Source of the DNA: Anaerolineales bacterium
GTDB taxonomy: Bacteria > Chloroflexota > Anaerolineae > Anaerolineales > Villigracilaceae
Length of the DNA stretch: 40,652 nt
Assembly (NCBI GenBank): GCA_022865905.1
Contig: JALHUM010000134.1
Span: 1-40,652, forward strand
Reading direction: 5' to 3'
Below, piece after piece: positions 32,249 through 40,537 of this stretch. Below the pieces are notes generated by a model. The model was given only the letters and a program-made list of their open reading frames with translations, was not told where the DNA came from and searched no databases. The position numbers were made by a program, and so were the translations under genes. The first letter of the stretch is position 1, and each line of letters begins with the position of its first letter.

Positions 32249-33583
32249 ATGCCTATCGCTTCATTCCATTTTCCGAAAGGTTTTTTGTGGGGAGCAGCCA
32301 CCGCCGCGCATCAAGTCGAAGGTAACAACAATAATAACCAGTGGTGGGCATGGGAGCAACAAGAAGGTTACATCGTAAATGGGGAGAAATCCGGCCTGGC
32401 CTGCGACTGGTGGGGCGGGCGCTGGAAGGAGGATTTCGACCACGCCGCCCAGGGCGGACAGAACGCCCACCGCCTGTCGGTCGAGTGGAGCCGCATCCAG
32501 CCCGCGCCCGACCGCTGGGATGAAGACGCGCTCGAACATTATCGCCAAATGCTGCTCGGGCTGCGCGAGCGCGGCATGATCCCGATGGTCACGCTGCACC
32601 ACTTCACCGATCCACTCTGGCTCGACGACTTTGGTGGGTGGGAGACTGAGGCCGTCGTCCCACTCTTCGAGAAATTCACGCGCAAAGTGGTGGAGGCACT
32701 GAAAGATTATTGCTCTCTGTGGTGCACCATCAACGAGCCGAACATCTATGCCTTAAGCGGTTACGCCGCAGGCGCCTTCCCGCCCGGCAAAAAGGATTTG
32801 CGTCTGGCAATGCGGGTGCAGGCCAACATGGCGCGCGGCCACGCCGCAGCTTACCGCGCCATCCACGCAATCCAGCCTGAGGCGCGCGTTGGCTATGCCT
32901 TGCACTACCGGCCGATGCTCGCGGCCCGGCCTGGCTTCCCGCTCGACCGGCTGGAGCGTAATATTCTCTTCAACGCCATTAATATGGCCTTTCCGACTGC
33001 CATCAGCACGGGCGTCATGCGCACGCCATTGGGCAAGGTGCGTACCCCGGAAGCGAAAGGCACGCAAGACTACCTGGGTCTCAATTACTACTCGGTTGAC
33101 AGCGTGACCTTTGACCTGCGTAAACCCGGCGAACTGTTTGGGCACCGGTTCTACCCGCAAGGCTCTGACCTGAGCGACACCGGTTTCATCGCGAATATGC
33201 CGGAAGGGATGTTCGCTACGATCAAATGGGCTGTAAATTCCTACCCTGGCCTGCCGCTCATCGTCACAGAGAACGGCATCGAGTGCGCTGACGACCACAT
33301 CCGCCCGCGTTATCTCGCCCAGCATATTCACCAAATCTGGCGCGCCGTCAATTTCAACTGGCCGGTCAAGGGCTACTTCCACTGGTCGCTGGTGGACAAC
33401 TTCGAGTGGGAGCGCGGCTGGACGCAGCGCTTCGGCCTGTGGGAACTCAACATCCGCACTCAGGCGCGCCGCAAGCGTCCCAGCGCGGACCTGTATGCTG
33501 AAATTTGCACGGAAAACGGGCTTTCCAGCGAAATGGTGCAGAAGTATTGCCCGGAGGTGTTCGAGAAGTTGTTTCCAGGTTAA
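32249..33583 (+). CDS. glycoside hydrolase family 1 (beta-glucosidase/beta-galactosidase-like)
   Basis: The 444-residue TIM-barrel enzyme starts with FPKGFLWGAATAAHQVEGN, as GH1 proteins do. It has the acid/base motif TINEPN (Glu163) and the nucleophile motif IVTENGIE (Glu341), HRLSVEWSRI, the HHFTDP segment and the C-terminal GYFHWSLVDNFEWERGW. It hydrolyses beta-glycosides with retention; the sugar is not clear. The ATG at 32249 follows GGAGG. It is cytosolic (no signal peptide) and stands alone between rlmB and a toxin-antitoxin module. Confidence 0.93.
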   Translation: MPIASFHFPKGFLWGAATAAHQVEGNNNNNQWWAWEQQEGYIVNGEKSGLACDWWGGRWKEDFDHAAQGGQNAHRLSVEWSRIQPAPDRWDEDALEHYRQMLLGLRERGMIPMVTLHHFTDPLWLDDFGGWETEAVVPLFEKFTRKVVEALKDYCSLWCTINEPNIYALSGYAAGAFPPGKKDLRLAMRVQANMARGHAAAYRAIHAIQPEARVGYALHYRPMLAARPGFPLDRLERNILFNAINMAFPTAISTGVMRTPLGKVRTPEAKGTQDYLGLNYYSVDSVTFDLRKPGELFGHRFYPQGSDLSDTGFIANMPEGMFATIKWAVNSYPGLPLIVTENGIECADDHIRPRYLAQHIHQIWRAVNFNWPVKGYFHWSLVDNFEWERGWTQRFGLWELNIRTQARRKRPSADLYAEICTENGLSSEMVQKYCPEVFEKLFPG

Positions 33584-33609
33584 ATGAGCCGAGTCTATTC
33601 CATAGGTGA

Positions 33610-33633
33610 TATAATACGTATCGAATACGTATT
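33610..33633 (+). promoter_or_regulatory. -10 box and double-palindrome operator of the second antitoxin-toxin module
   Basis: TATAAT (33610-33615) runs into two copies of the self-complementary octamer ATACGTAT (33614-33621 and 33625-33632), separated by CGA. Both lie over the expected transcription start, about 13 bp before the antitoxin ATG, as expected for autorepression. Confidence 0.7.
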
Positions 33634-33645
33634 GCGAGGTGTTTC

Positions 33646-33861
33646 ATGCAGAAGAAACTCACCATTACTCTGGATTCTCGGGTTTACGAAGGACTTCATC
33701 GGGTGATCGGGAGGGGGCACATCAGCCAATTTGTCGAGGATCTGGTTCGCCCCCATGTTCTCGGCAAGGATATGGAAGCGGCCTATCGCGCCATGTCACA
33801 AGACGAAGAACGCGAAGCCGAAGCGCTCGAATGGGCAGAAGCGACACTCGGAGATCTTTAA
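33646..33861 (+). CDS. antitoxin of a MazEF-type module (RHH-like)
   Basis: The 71-residue protein begins QKKLTITLDSRVYEGLHRVI and SQFVEDLVRPHVL, a ribbon-helix-helix pattern, and ends with an acidic tail (SQDEEREAEALEWAEATLGD) typical of toxin-binding parts. GAGGTG lies upstream of the ATG. The stop overlaps the toxin start (TAATG), indicating coupled translation. Confidence 0.85.
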   Translation: MQKKLTITLDSRVYEGLHRVIGRGHISQFVEDLVRPHVLGKDMEAAYRAMSQDEEREAEALEWAEATLGDL

Positions 33862-34181
33862 TGAAGCGCGGTGAAGTTTGGTGGGTCAGCTTTGACCCAT
33901 CCATTGGGGGCGAAATCCGAAAACAGCGTCCTGCTGTCATCCTCAGCAATGACGTTTCCAATAAGTATCTGAACCGCGTTCAAGTCGTTCCTATCACAAG
34001 CAAAGTAGAAAAACTTTACCCTAGCGAGGCCTATGTCACCGTAGGGGGAAGGCAGAGCAAGGCCATGACCGATCAACTGGCAACGGTCAGCAAGGAAAGA
34101 ATGGTCAAGCTAATAGGACGCGTCACCGCGGCTGAAATGATGGGAATCGAAAAAGCCCTCCGCATCCAACTCAGCCTTTAA
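33861..34181 (+). CDS. MazF/PemK-family toxin (second module)
   Basis: The 106-residue protein has the complete MazF pattern: KRGEVWWVSFDPSIGGEIRK, QRPAVILSNDVSN, VQVVPITSKVEKLYPSEAYV, and the C-terminal SKAMTDQLATVSKERM and helix. The ATG shares one base with the antitoxin stop; a longer frame upstream lies over the antitoxin gene and is rejected. It cleaves RNA when freed from its antitoxin. It is not closely similar to the 15518-15880 toxin, so the two modules are probably independent acquisitions. Confidence 0.9.
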   Translation: MKRGEVWWVSFDPSIGGEIRKQRPAVILSNDVSNKYLNRVQVVPITSKVEKLYPSEAYVTVGGRQSKAMTDQLATVSKERMVKLIGRVTAAEMMGIEKALRIQLSL

Positions 34182-34219
34182 TCTGAAGCTCGCATTTATA
34201 TCCCCTAACCCTATCAGAT

Positions 34220-35161
34220 TTGAACCTGCCATCCTCCTTTATCACCACCATCCTCAATACTTATCGCGATGACGGCAAACGCTGGCTGGCGGAATTGCCC
34301 GCGCTGATTGACGAAGCCTCTCGCCGCTGGGGATTGACTGACATCACGCCTGTCGAGAATCTTTCATACAACTTTGTTGCGTATGCAAATCGCCCATCGA
34401 CTGCACTTCGTTCCACTCAGGGCGCAGTGCTCAAGATAGGCGTGCCCAATCCCGAATTGATCAGCGAGATGGCCGCGCTGCGCTGCTTTGATGGCTATGG
34501 CGCCGTGCATTTGCTCGAAGCCGATCCTGAGCGAGGCATGTGCCTGCTGGAACGCTTATATCCAGGCGAAATGCTGGCCGCCCTGGCAGACGATGATCAG
34601 CGCACACACATCGCTGCGGATGTAATGCTCCGCCTGTGGAAGCCTGTCCCCGTAGGGGAACCCGCACCGCAGGGTTTGCCATTCATCAAATTATCAGATT
34701 GGTTTGCCGGATTGGACGGCGTGCGCCCGCACTTCGGCGGCGGGACGGGGCCATTCCCGCAGCGCATCCTCGAAATGGCTGAGGCCCTTATCCCTGAATT
34801 GTTTGCAACCTCGAGTCCACCCCTCCTCATCCACGGCGACCTGCACCACTTCAACATTCTCTCCTCCGGGCGAGGCTGGCTGGCAATTGACCCCAAGGGC
34901 GTCATCGGCCCGCCCGAATACGAGGTCGGGCCGTTACTGATCAATCCCATCCCTGATTTTCTCAGAGGCGAGGCGGCTGTCAGGCAGGCGGAGCGGCGCA
35001 TTGCCATCTTATCCGAGCGGCTTGGATTCGCGCCTCAACGTATCCGCGACTGGGCCATCTGCCACGCAATCCTTTCCGCATGGTGGGACATTGAAGACAG
35101 TGGCGAGGGCAGCGAATATGCGCTTGCCTGTGCAGAGGTTTACGGTCAAGTCAAAGTATAA
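34220..35161 (+). CDS. aminoglycoside/hydroxyurea phosphotransferase family kinase, APH(6)-like
   Basis: The 313-residue protein has the streptomycin 6-kinase family arrangement: LLERLYPGEML in the hinge region, the catalytic loop LIHGDLHHFNILSS with the Asp base, the metal-binding WLAIDPKGVIGPPEYEVG, and the helical C-terminal part. True APH(6) enzymes phosphorylate streptomycin; many chromosomal relatives have unknown substrates, so resistance is only possible. The likely start is TTG at 34220, because no in-frame ATG precedes the conserved part and no ribosome site is obvious. The segment NRPSTALRSTQ (about 34387-34420) looks like a small in-frame repeat insertion; its DNA resembles the TTCGAC..CTCAGG type repeats. 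Confidence 0.85.
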   Translation: MNLPSSFITTILNTYRDDGKRWLAELPALIDEASRRWGLTDITPVENLSYNFVAYANRPSTALRSTQGAVLKIGVPNPELISEMAALRCFDGYGAVHLLEADPERGMCLLERLYPGEMLAALADDDQRTHIAADVMLRLWKPVPVGEPAPQGLPFIKLSDWFAGLDGVRPHFGGGTGPFPQRILEMAEALIPELFATSSPPLLIHGDLHHFNILSSGRGWLAIDPKGVIGPPEYEVGPLLINPIPDFLRGEAAVRQAERRIAILSERLGFAPQRIRDWAICHAILSAWWDIEDSGEGSEYALACAEVYGQVKV

Positions 35162-35540
35162 AGCTTGCAGGGTCCCAAAGACGCTGTTGAAAAAACGTTG
35201 CAGTTCGTTTTAATAATGATTGCATGGATCCTTTTATGCGCGGGGCGCTGGTGCGCAGCGCGGACGCCTTCTTCGCGAACTGTCCGCTCGGCCTTGACCT
35301 CGGAAGGCGGACTTCAGCGGCAGCGGCGGGCTCTCCCTCTCCATTTTCGAAGAAAATGGGGAGGGTGACCGCTGCGTCCCCGTAGGGGGCAGGGCCGGGT
35401 GGGGTCTCCCCATTATCGCGCCATTTCTGGTAAAGCTTGCCCTGAGCTTGTCGAAGGGCGCGCCGGTTTCCGAGCGGCGTAGCCGGCTGCCTGCCCCGGT
35501 TCTATCGGGGGAGCCGGTGTTAGGTTTCTCTTCTAAAGAA
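35162..35540. repeat. gene-free spacer of composite repeats, ending in GTTAGGT
   Basis: No credible gene. It holds an AAAACG/CGTTTT hairpin soon after the kinase stop; a hairpin element at 35332-35408 (CCCTCTCCATTTTC/GAAAATGGGGAGGG, ending GGCCGGGTGGGG) of the family also inserted in the helicase gene; a segment at 35411-35490 sharing CGCGCCGGTTTCCGAGCGGC with the spacer at 38020, but interrupted by a CCCTGAGCTTGTCGAAGGG repeat; and CCCCGGTTCTATCGGGGGAG followed by CCGGTGTTAGGT (35493-35525), shared with 39549-39581. The terminal GTTAGGT is 16 bp from the phosphotriesterase stop. Confidence 0.65.
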
Positions 35541-36464
35541 TCAACGGGCAAAGGCCCGATAGGGATTGGCGTGAGTTAGTTGATTGATCGTTACCTCATC
35601 CACTCCGCAAGCCCGTAGCTTGGGCAGAAATTGCTCTGGAAGATATGTGTATGGTTTGGGAACACCACCACCCGGCAGAGCTGGATCATACCATCCTCGA
35701 TCATGACTCAGCAGCAATTGATCACCCAGACCAGCGTCTAACAAGCGTTGAATGTGGTTCACATGGTACTCATCATTTTCACTGTCGATATTACCAATTG
35801 CGTCATACTCAAGCCAAGCCCCGCGTCGAGCCATCTCCAAGTGTAACTCGAAATCCGGCTCTGCCTGGGTATGGATCCAGATAAATCGTTCTGTAGAATA
35901 ACCCATTGCCTCGATAATATCGAGTTGGTCCCGAACTACCCGGCCTCTAATCGTATGACTGCCTATAACTGCATTCGTTTCTCGACCAGCAGTTGCAGCC
36001 GCCCGTAGGATTTTAGTTTCACAGGCCGTTAACCCGTCATCACCTGCGCTCAACTTAATCCAACCGGCTTGCATCCCGCTTTCTTCAATTTCACCTTGCA
36101 GTTCGCTCAGCATCCACTCGGCCAATTTGGCCTCGCTGGCTGCATGTGCCCAATCCGGAACCCAAGGTTCACGATAAATACCTGTTGGGATCACCAAGGG
36201 TAGATTGGTAGCCTCAGACACAGCTCGATCAATATCAGCCCGACGTCCCACGCCGACTGTACTGCATTCTACAATGGCTGTTACACCGGCTTTTTGTGCC
36301 TTTATTATTTCCGGAGCCATTAGCCGGATCACTTCTTCAACTTCGGCCTGGGCATAGCCAGGAGTGTCCCAAGTCCGAAGATCAACAAAGATGTGTTCAT
36401 GGGGCAAAATCATACCCAATTCGGTGGAACTCTTAAGACCAAGGGTGGTTATAATTCTAACCAT
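35541..36464 (-). CDS. phosphotriesterase-family amidohydrolase (PTE/PLL-like)
   Basis: The 307-residue TIM-barrel metalloenzyme has the binuclear metal set: HEH in LPHEHIFVDLR, the candidate carboxylated Lys in GWIKLSAGDDG, His in VIGSHTIRG, His in IWIHTQAEPD and Asp in LLSHDRGWYDP. A VECSTVGVGRRADID segment is typical of the family. Members act as lactonases, phosphotriesterases or esterases; many are lactonases. The ATG at 36464 follows AAGGAA; the longer frame from 36518 reads into repeat DNA. Codon use is more AT-rich than in the core genes, like the other genes of this repeat-flanked block. Confidence 0.9.
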   Translation of the reverse strand: MVRIITTLGLKSSTELGMILPHEHIFVDLRTWDTPGYAQAEVEEVIRLMAPEIIKAQKAGVTAIVECSTVGVGRRADIDRAVSEATNLPLVIPTGIYREPWVPDWAHAASEAKLAEWMLSELQGEIEESGMQAGWIKLSAGDDGLTACETKILRAAATAGRETNAVIGSHTIRGRVVRDQLDIIEAMGYSTERFIWIHTQAEPDFELHLEMARRGAWLEYDAIGNIDSENDEYHVNHIQRLLDAGLGDQLLLSHDRGWYDPALPGGGVPKPYTYLPEQFLPKLRACGVDEVTINQLTHANPYRAFAR

Positions 36465-36537
36465 AACACTATTCCTTAACAATCTGCTATTTCCAAAGAC
36501 AGGCAAGCAATGTAACAATACGGCGGATGACAGAGAA

Positions 36538-36766
36538 ACCTAACGGATTGGCTTCGCGACATCGTACCCGTAGGGTAAGCACCCCCGAAGCATAGCGTAG
36601 GGGGTTGCGCCTGTCCTGCCTGCGCCAGTGCCGCAGGCACAGGTGAGCGAAGCGAAGGAGCAGCGGTGGGACCGGCAAAGAACGATTGCTCACCCATGAC
36701 CTCGCTGGGGCGGCACGCGTACCCTACGATGCGAAGCACCAGTCAGCTTTCATGCGGGGGTTGGGC
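36538..36766. repeat. composite spacer element bounded by ACCTAAC and GTTGGGC (attC-like ends)
   Basis: The spacer between the phosphotriesterase start and the MBL stop begins with ACCTAACGG (36538). Its first 48 bp are the same as 39403-39450. It ends with GTTGGGC (36760-36766), 17 bp from the MBL stop. The middle contains several GC-rich partial inverted repeats (GCGAAGCGAAGG, GCACC). No gene is seen. Confidence 0.6.
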
Positions 36767-36783
36767 GATAAAAACAGGGGTTG

Positions 36784-37761
36784 TCAATGAGCTTGCTTGC
36801 CTCCGTTTGGCGAACTCATGCGTTCACATAGGAAACGAATATTGGCCTTGTAGAACTGGGGCTGTTGCCAATGTACATACCTCTCAGCGATCTTGAGTTC
36901 TGTAATCTTATCCTCGTAAGCATTTCCTTTATCAACCAGCAATTGCGCTGTATCCAAACAATGCTCGACATACTCAATCAACAACTTGAGATCGTCGACT
37001 CTCCCGACTGGCCCATGTCCTGGTATGAAATAAGTCGCATCGAGCCGGTTCAGCTCTCTCAAGGCTTTCAGAAGTTGAAGCGGATCACCATCTGCAAGGT
37101 AAGGATGGCAACCAACAAACAACAAATCGCTCATGTAGACGATACCTTCTTTCGAAAGATATAGAACCGTGTCGTTTTCTGTATGTGCGCCCTCAAATGT
37201 GATCAGTTCAGATGTGTGCTTAGCGCCATGAATCTCAAGGTGGTTGCTGAAAGTGATGCTTGGCAGACACACTTTCAAATGCGGTAATGCCTCGACTAGG
37301 CCTTCATAGTAGCCAATCCATAATAAGAGTTGCTTCTGTTGTTGCTCATCTTTCGTGTTTTGGTATTGAGCACGAAGAGATTCAAGCCGTTGTGCAGAGT
37401 TTAATGAATACCATCGGAATTCTTCCGCTCCGGCCGTGGCAATCAGAGCGCGAGTACGAGTGCTTGATACAATTTGCGCGTCAAGCGCAAATACCTGGTT
37501 GCCCCAAATATGATCATTGTGATAATGGCTGTTGATTACGAGTCGGGGTGTCCGTTTGAGGATATCAATGGTTATTTGTCGAAGATCTATCGCAGCTTGT
37601 GGTGTCAGGAAGGTATCAAAGACCAGGATTTGTTCACCGAGGTCAATCACGCCCGAGTTGCTGATCGCTGAGCCGCCATCTTCTGCAACTGCAGCGAAAA
37701 TACCCTCGGCTAATTGGTGAAGCACAAAGTGCTTTGATCTAGTAATGAGATTTTTGCGCAT
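36784..37761 (-). CDS. metallo-beta-lactamase-fold hydrolase
   Basis: The 325-residue protein has the MBL signature NSHYHNDHIWGNQVF (HxHxDH), FEGAHTENDTVLYL (third His) and the C-terminal FIPGHGPVG (fourth His), with the N-terminal beta strand GVIDLGEQILVFDTFLTPQA. It belongs to the SoxH/class B beta-lactamase-like hydrolase group; an antibiotic or thioester substrate cannot be distinguished. The ATG at 37761 starts the conserved region; the frame extends upstream into repeat DNA. It has moderate AT content and lies between two repeat spacers. Confidence 0.88.
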   Translation of the reverse strand: MRKNLITRSKHFVLHQLAEGIFAAVAEDGGSAISNSGVIDLGEQILVFDTFLTPQAAIDLRQITIDILKRTPRLVINSHYHNDHIWGNQVFALDAQIVSSTRTRALIATAGAEEFRWYSLNSAQRLESLRAQYQNTKDEQQQKQLLLWIGYYEGLVEALPHLKVCLPSITFSNHLEIHGAKHTSELITFEGAHTENDTVLYLSKEGIVYMSDLLFVGCHPYLADGDPLQLLKALRELNRLDATYFIPGHGPVGRVDDLKLLIEYVEHCLDTAQLLVDKGNAYEDKITELKIAERYVHWQQPQFYKANIRFLCERMSSPNGGKQAH

Positions 37762-37809
37762 TACGGGGTACTCTTTTTGTGGACACCTTTTCGATGACTG
37801 AAGTTCAAA

Positions 37810-38050
37810 GCCCAACGGTTTGCGTTCGCGAAGCACCCCCATAGGGGGCTGCGGCAGCGGCGGAACTGGCGACTAGCCGAGGCTTGGCTGAGGCGGCGTC
37901 AAGCCGCCATCAGCCACTTCGACGCCATGAGGCGTCGAAGGAAGAGCCGCCATCGGCTGTTCCGGCGACATGAGTCGTCGGAGACTACTCCTTCACAATT
38001 ATGGCACATTTCTGGCAAAACGCGCCGGTTTCCGAGCGGCGCAGACGGCT
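37810..38050. repeat. composite hairpin-rich spacer, begins with GCCCAAC
   Basis: The spacer begins with GCCCAACGG (37810) 49 bp upstream of the MBL start. It carries GGCGGC/GCCGCC (37892-37908), a 10-bp stem CTTCGACGCC/GGCGTCGAAG with ATGA loop (37917-37940), and CCGGCGAC/GTCGTCGG, again with ATGA loop (37962-37981). Its right part (37998-38050) shares CGCGCCGGTTTCCGAGCGGC with 35459. No GTTRRRY end and no gene were found up to the MFS stop at 38121. Confidence 0.65.
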
Positions 38051-38120
38051 ATTCTTTCTTGTCTTTTGCCAGTCTCGGCAGGGCGCGTAAGTCGTGAACC
38101 ATGTGCCTGCCTTACACGCT

Positions 38121-39383
38121 CTAAGCCACTGGCGCTTCTGCTGCGGGTCCTTTTTGCGAAGCTTTCCCGGTCAGGTAAGCCAGCACTGCGCCCACCGCGA
38201 ACAGAACGATGTTCAGGATGAAGGGTAGGCCCTTATTGACTCCGGAGAGCGTCCCGGCAATCCAGCCGAACGGCGAAGTGAGCAGAATAATGCCCACATA
38301 CAGGATTGACTGGATGCGGGCGCGCTCCTTTGGGTCAATCGTCAGCACGATCATCTGGTCCACGAGCGGGCTGACAGCGGCAAAGCAACACGCTTCCAGG
38401 AATACGCTGAGGATAAGAAAGAAATAGCCCTGGTCTGGTGCAGTGATCAGCAACAACTGGCTGAGAACAAAGCCGAGAAACCCTAGCATCAGCGGCAGCT
38501 TGAAGTGCATTGTGCTAATGCGCGGCATCACCACGAAAAAGAAAAGCAGCATGATGGCTGATTTGACAAATGGAAAGATAGCCAGATTCTGGGCCGGGAT
38601 GTGCAGCTTCTCGGTCACAATGATTGACCAGAAGCTCCCGCTGATCATTGAGGAAATGCTGAGTACCAGCATTATCCCGGCGGTATAGAGCGTCTGCGGT
38701 GTGTTGAGCAGGGTGCGTAAAACGCCTTTATACTCGCCCAGCACACTAATGACGCTCTGATGGCGCGTCTCATGCAGGCGTACCTGACCCTGCCCGGTCT
38801 CCTGCGTCATCTGGTAGGTGGCTACTGCTTTCAGCGTAAACATGACTGCTGCAAAGATGTATAACCCGCGCATGGTCGGCACGAGCGAAAAAACGCCGAT
38901 CAATGCTCCCGCCAGCGGCGCGATAAAGCCGACCATAATATTGGCAATATAGATCCAGGTGTAAATATCTACCAACTGGCTTTGGTCGGCGTCTTCCACC
39001 AGCAGGCAGGTCCATGAATTATGGACGATACGCCAGACACTGTTGACGATGCCCGCCGCCAGGAAATACCAGAAGTTTTGAGCCAGGGCTGAAATCAGCG
39101 CTGGAACGCTCCATGAAAGAATGTCAAAGATCAGGGTTGTGCGTCTGCGTCCCAGTTTGTCGGTGACCACGCCGCTCAACAGTGCCAGGACGATCTGAAA
39201 GCCCCAACTGATGCTGACAATCAGTCCGATTTGTTTATCAGACAGGCCGAGGGCCAGCATATAAATTGAAACATACGGAGCATACAGGTTGAAAGGGATG
39301 CCCCATAATGGTTCGGTATAGACACAACCGCGCGGGTTCCCGCGCAGGCTTTTCAGGGTAGTGATTAACGAGTGATTATTCAA
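38121..39383 (-). CDS. MFS transporter, efflux type
   Basis: The 420-residue protein has about twelve hydrophobic segments and the helix 2-3 motif GVVTDKLGRRRT. The N-terminal PLWGIPFNLYAPYVSIYMLALGLSDKQIGLIVS is typical of the MFS_1 group. The start is probably TTG at 39383, with AGGAG about 10 nt upstream; the first in-frame ATG is inside helix 1. Neighbouring phosphotriesterase- and MBL-type hydrolases on the same strand are in keeping with export or import of a xenobiotic-like compound, but the repeat spacers argue against a single operon. Confidence 0.87.
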   Translation of the reverse strand: MNNHSLITTLKSLRGNPRGCVYTEPLWGIPFNLYAPYVSIYMLALGLSDKQIGLIVSISWGFQIVLALLSGVVTDKLGRRRTTLIFDILSWSVPALISALAQNFWYFLAAGIVNSVWRIVHNSWTCLLVEDADQSQLVDIYTWIYIANIMVGFIAPLAGALIGVFSLVPTMRGLYIFAAVMFTLKAVATYQMTQETGQGQVRLHETRHQSVISVLGEYKGVLRTLLNTPQTLYTAGIMLVLSISSMISGSFWSIIVTEKLHIPAQNLAIFPFVKSAIMLLFFFVVMPRISTMHFKLPLMLGFLGFVLSQLLLITAPDQGYFFLILSVFLEACCFAAVSPLVDQMIVLTIDPKERARIQSILYVGIILLTSPFGWIAGTLSGVNKGLPFILNIVLFAVGAVLAYLTGKASQKGPAAEAPVA

Positions 39384-39402
39384 GCAGGTAAGCTCCTGGG
39401 CT

Positions 39403-39581
39403 ACCTAACGGATTGGCTTCGCGACATCGTACCCGTAGGGTAAGCACCCCTCGCGAAGCACCCCCGGAGCGCAGCGTAGGGGGCTGCCTTGCGCGCTCGT
39501 GGCCTCAAGCCACAGAGCGCCATGCCGAAGGCGTTGGCCTTCGGCGCTTCCCCGGTTCTTTCGGGGGAGCCGGTGTTGGGC
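39403..39581. repeat. composite spacer element bounded by ACCTAAC and GTTGGGC (attC-like ends)
   Basis: The element starts with ACCTAACGG (39403), 19 bp from the MFS start, and ends with GTTGGGC (39575-39581), 6 bp from the stop of the next gene. The 48-bp start equals that at 36538. Inside are a CGAAGGC/GCCTTCG hairpin and CCCCGG-TTCTTT-CGGGGG, shared with 35493. GGCTTC near the start and GGAGCC near the end can pair, as L''/L' do in attC sites. Confidence 0.65.
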
Positions 39582-39587
39582 GGCGAT

Positions 39588-40460
39588 CTATGATTCAAGA
39601 AGTATTCTTGTTACTGTAATATCTCTTCCTTTTCCAGGGTTTACCAACCGAAAAGAGAAAGGCACATCATCAAGATTGCTTCCACTAAGAGTTATATCAA
39701 CTCGAATTACGCCTGCTCCTAGCTTCAAATCATCATTCTTTAGGAATTTTCCGCCCCTATAACTCTCTAATGAATATGCAAAACAATCTTCATCATCTTT
39801 CTGCTTTATCCCAATGCATAATATTCTTTCGTCTCCATTGGCTGGTATGGTCATCTGGGTAAATTCATAATCTTCTTTCGGAACAGTCAATCTAGAAGGT
39901 TCTCGCCCGGCCCACAATCCTTTAATCTCCTTCCCTAGGATATCGTCGCCTTTGTCATTGTGGTACCTTATTCTGGCAATTACTTCTACCGCATCATGCA
40001 CTTTAGCACGTCTTTCGGGATTGTTCTGGAATTCAACCAAAACATAAGTTTGTTCAGTGATCTCCACATCGCTACTATCGGTGTCCCCATATATTTGGCG
40101 AACTGCTGGCTTATAGTCCATTGCGATCCCTGTGCCGCCCGCATACCTGTCAACGACATCGGCCATACCAGCATGATCGTAGAAGACGAAATCTGTTGTA
40201 GGAACGTTTCTTCTTGGATAAGCTTTTTTCACAACAATATGTGGGCGTGAGTTTAAAAGTTTATTAAGCTCCGCTTGGGGCTTTATTGCCTGAATGACTA
40301 ATAAAACAACAAAGATGCCAAATGAGAATGAAAAACCATTCTCTATGTGAACACCGAGCAAATCTAAAATCAACTCTGCCACCAGTATAAGTATTCCTAG
40401 CAGGCCAATTCCGTAATCGGAAAAGAATCGTCTGATTCTGGCCATATTCATCAATTCCAT
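39588..40460 (-). CDS. unknown protein with two N-terminal membrane helices
   Basis: The 290-residue protein is not recognised. Two hydrophobic helices (about 15-36 and 43-60) are followed by a soluble part of about 220 residues with many predicted strands: TYVLVEFQNNPERRAKVHDA, ARIRYHNDKGD, LTVPKEDYEFTQMTIPANGD and VDITLSGSN. This suggests one or two beta-sandwich-like domains. Alternative starts lie at 40451 and 40445. GC content is lower than in the core genes. It is closely flanked by attC-like elements on both sides (20 and 6 bp), as an integron cassette gene would be. Function unknown. Confidence 0.72.
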   Translation of the reverse strand: MELMNMARIRRFFSDYGIGLLGILILVAELILDLLGVHIENGFSFSFGIFVVLLVIQAIKPQAELNKLLNSRPHIVVKKAYPRRNVPTTDFVFYDHAGMADVVDRYAGGTGIAMDYKPAVRQIYGDTDSSDVEITEQTYVLVEFQNNPERRAKVHDAVEVIARIRYHNDKGDDILGKEIKGLWAGREPSRLTVPKEDYEFTQMTIPANGDERILCIGIKQKDDEDCFAYSLESYRGGKFLKNDDLKLGAGVIRVDITLSGSNLDDVPFSFRLVNPGKGRDITVTRILLES

Positions 40461-40480
40461 CTTCTCTTATTTTAGACGCT

Positions 40481-40537
40481 GCCTAACGTGCAGATCACCG
40501 GCGGCTGTAAGCCGTCCGGTGGATTAGCGGGTTATGG
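40481..40537. other. attC-like recombination site candidate
   Basis: The 57-bp element begins with GCCTAACG (RYYYAAC) and ends with GTTATGG (GTT conserved). Inside, CACCGG-C-GGCT and AGCC-GT-CCGGTG pair around a GTA loop with unpaired bases on the two arms, as the extrahelical bases do in integron attC hairpins. The TAA stop of the gene entering from the right lies inside the terminal repeat. Confidence 0.5.

Noticed and set aside
32261-33382. Minus-strand frames opposite the GH1 gene
   Set aside because: The GH1 gene on the plus strand is complete with both catalytic motifs; the opposite frames have no recognisable family.
34387-34420. Certain repeat insertion in the APH(6)-like gene
   Set aside because: The segment resembles TTCGAC..CTCAGG repeats but is short and diverged; it is mentioned in the gene entry and not counted as a separate finding.
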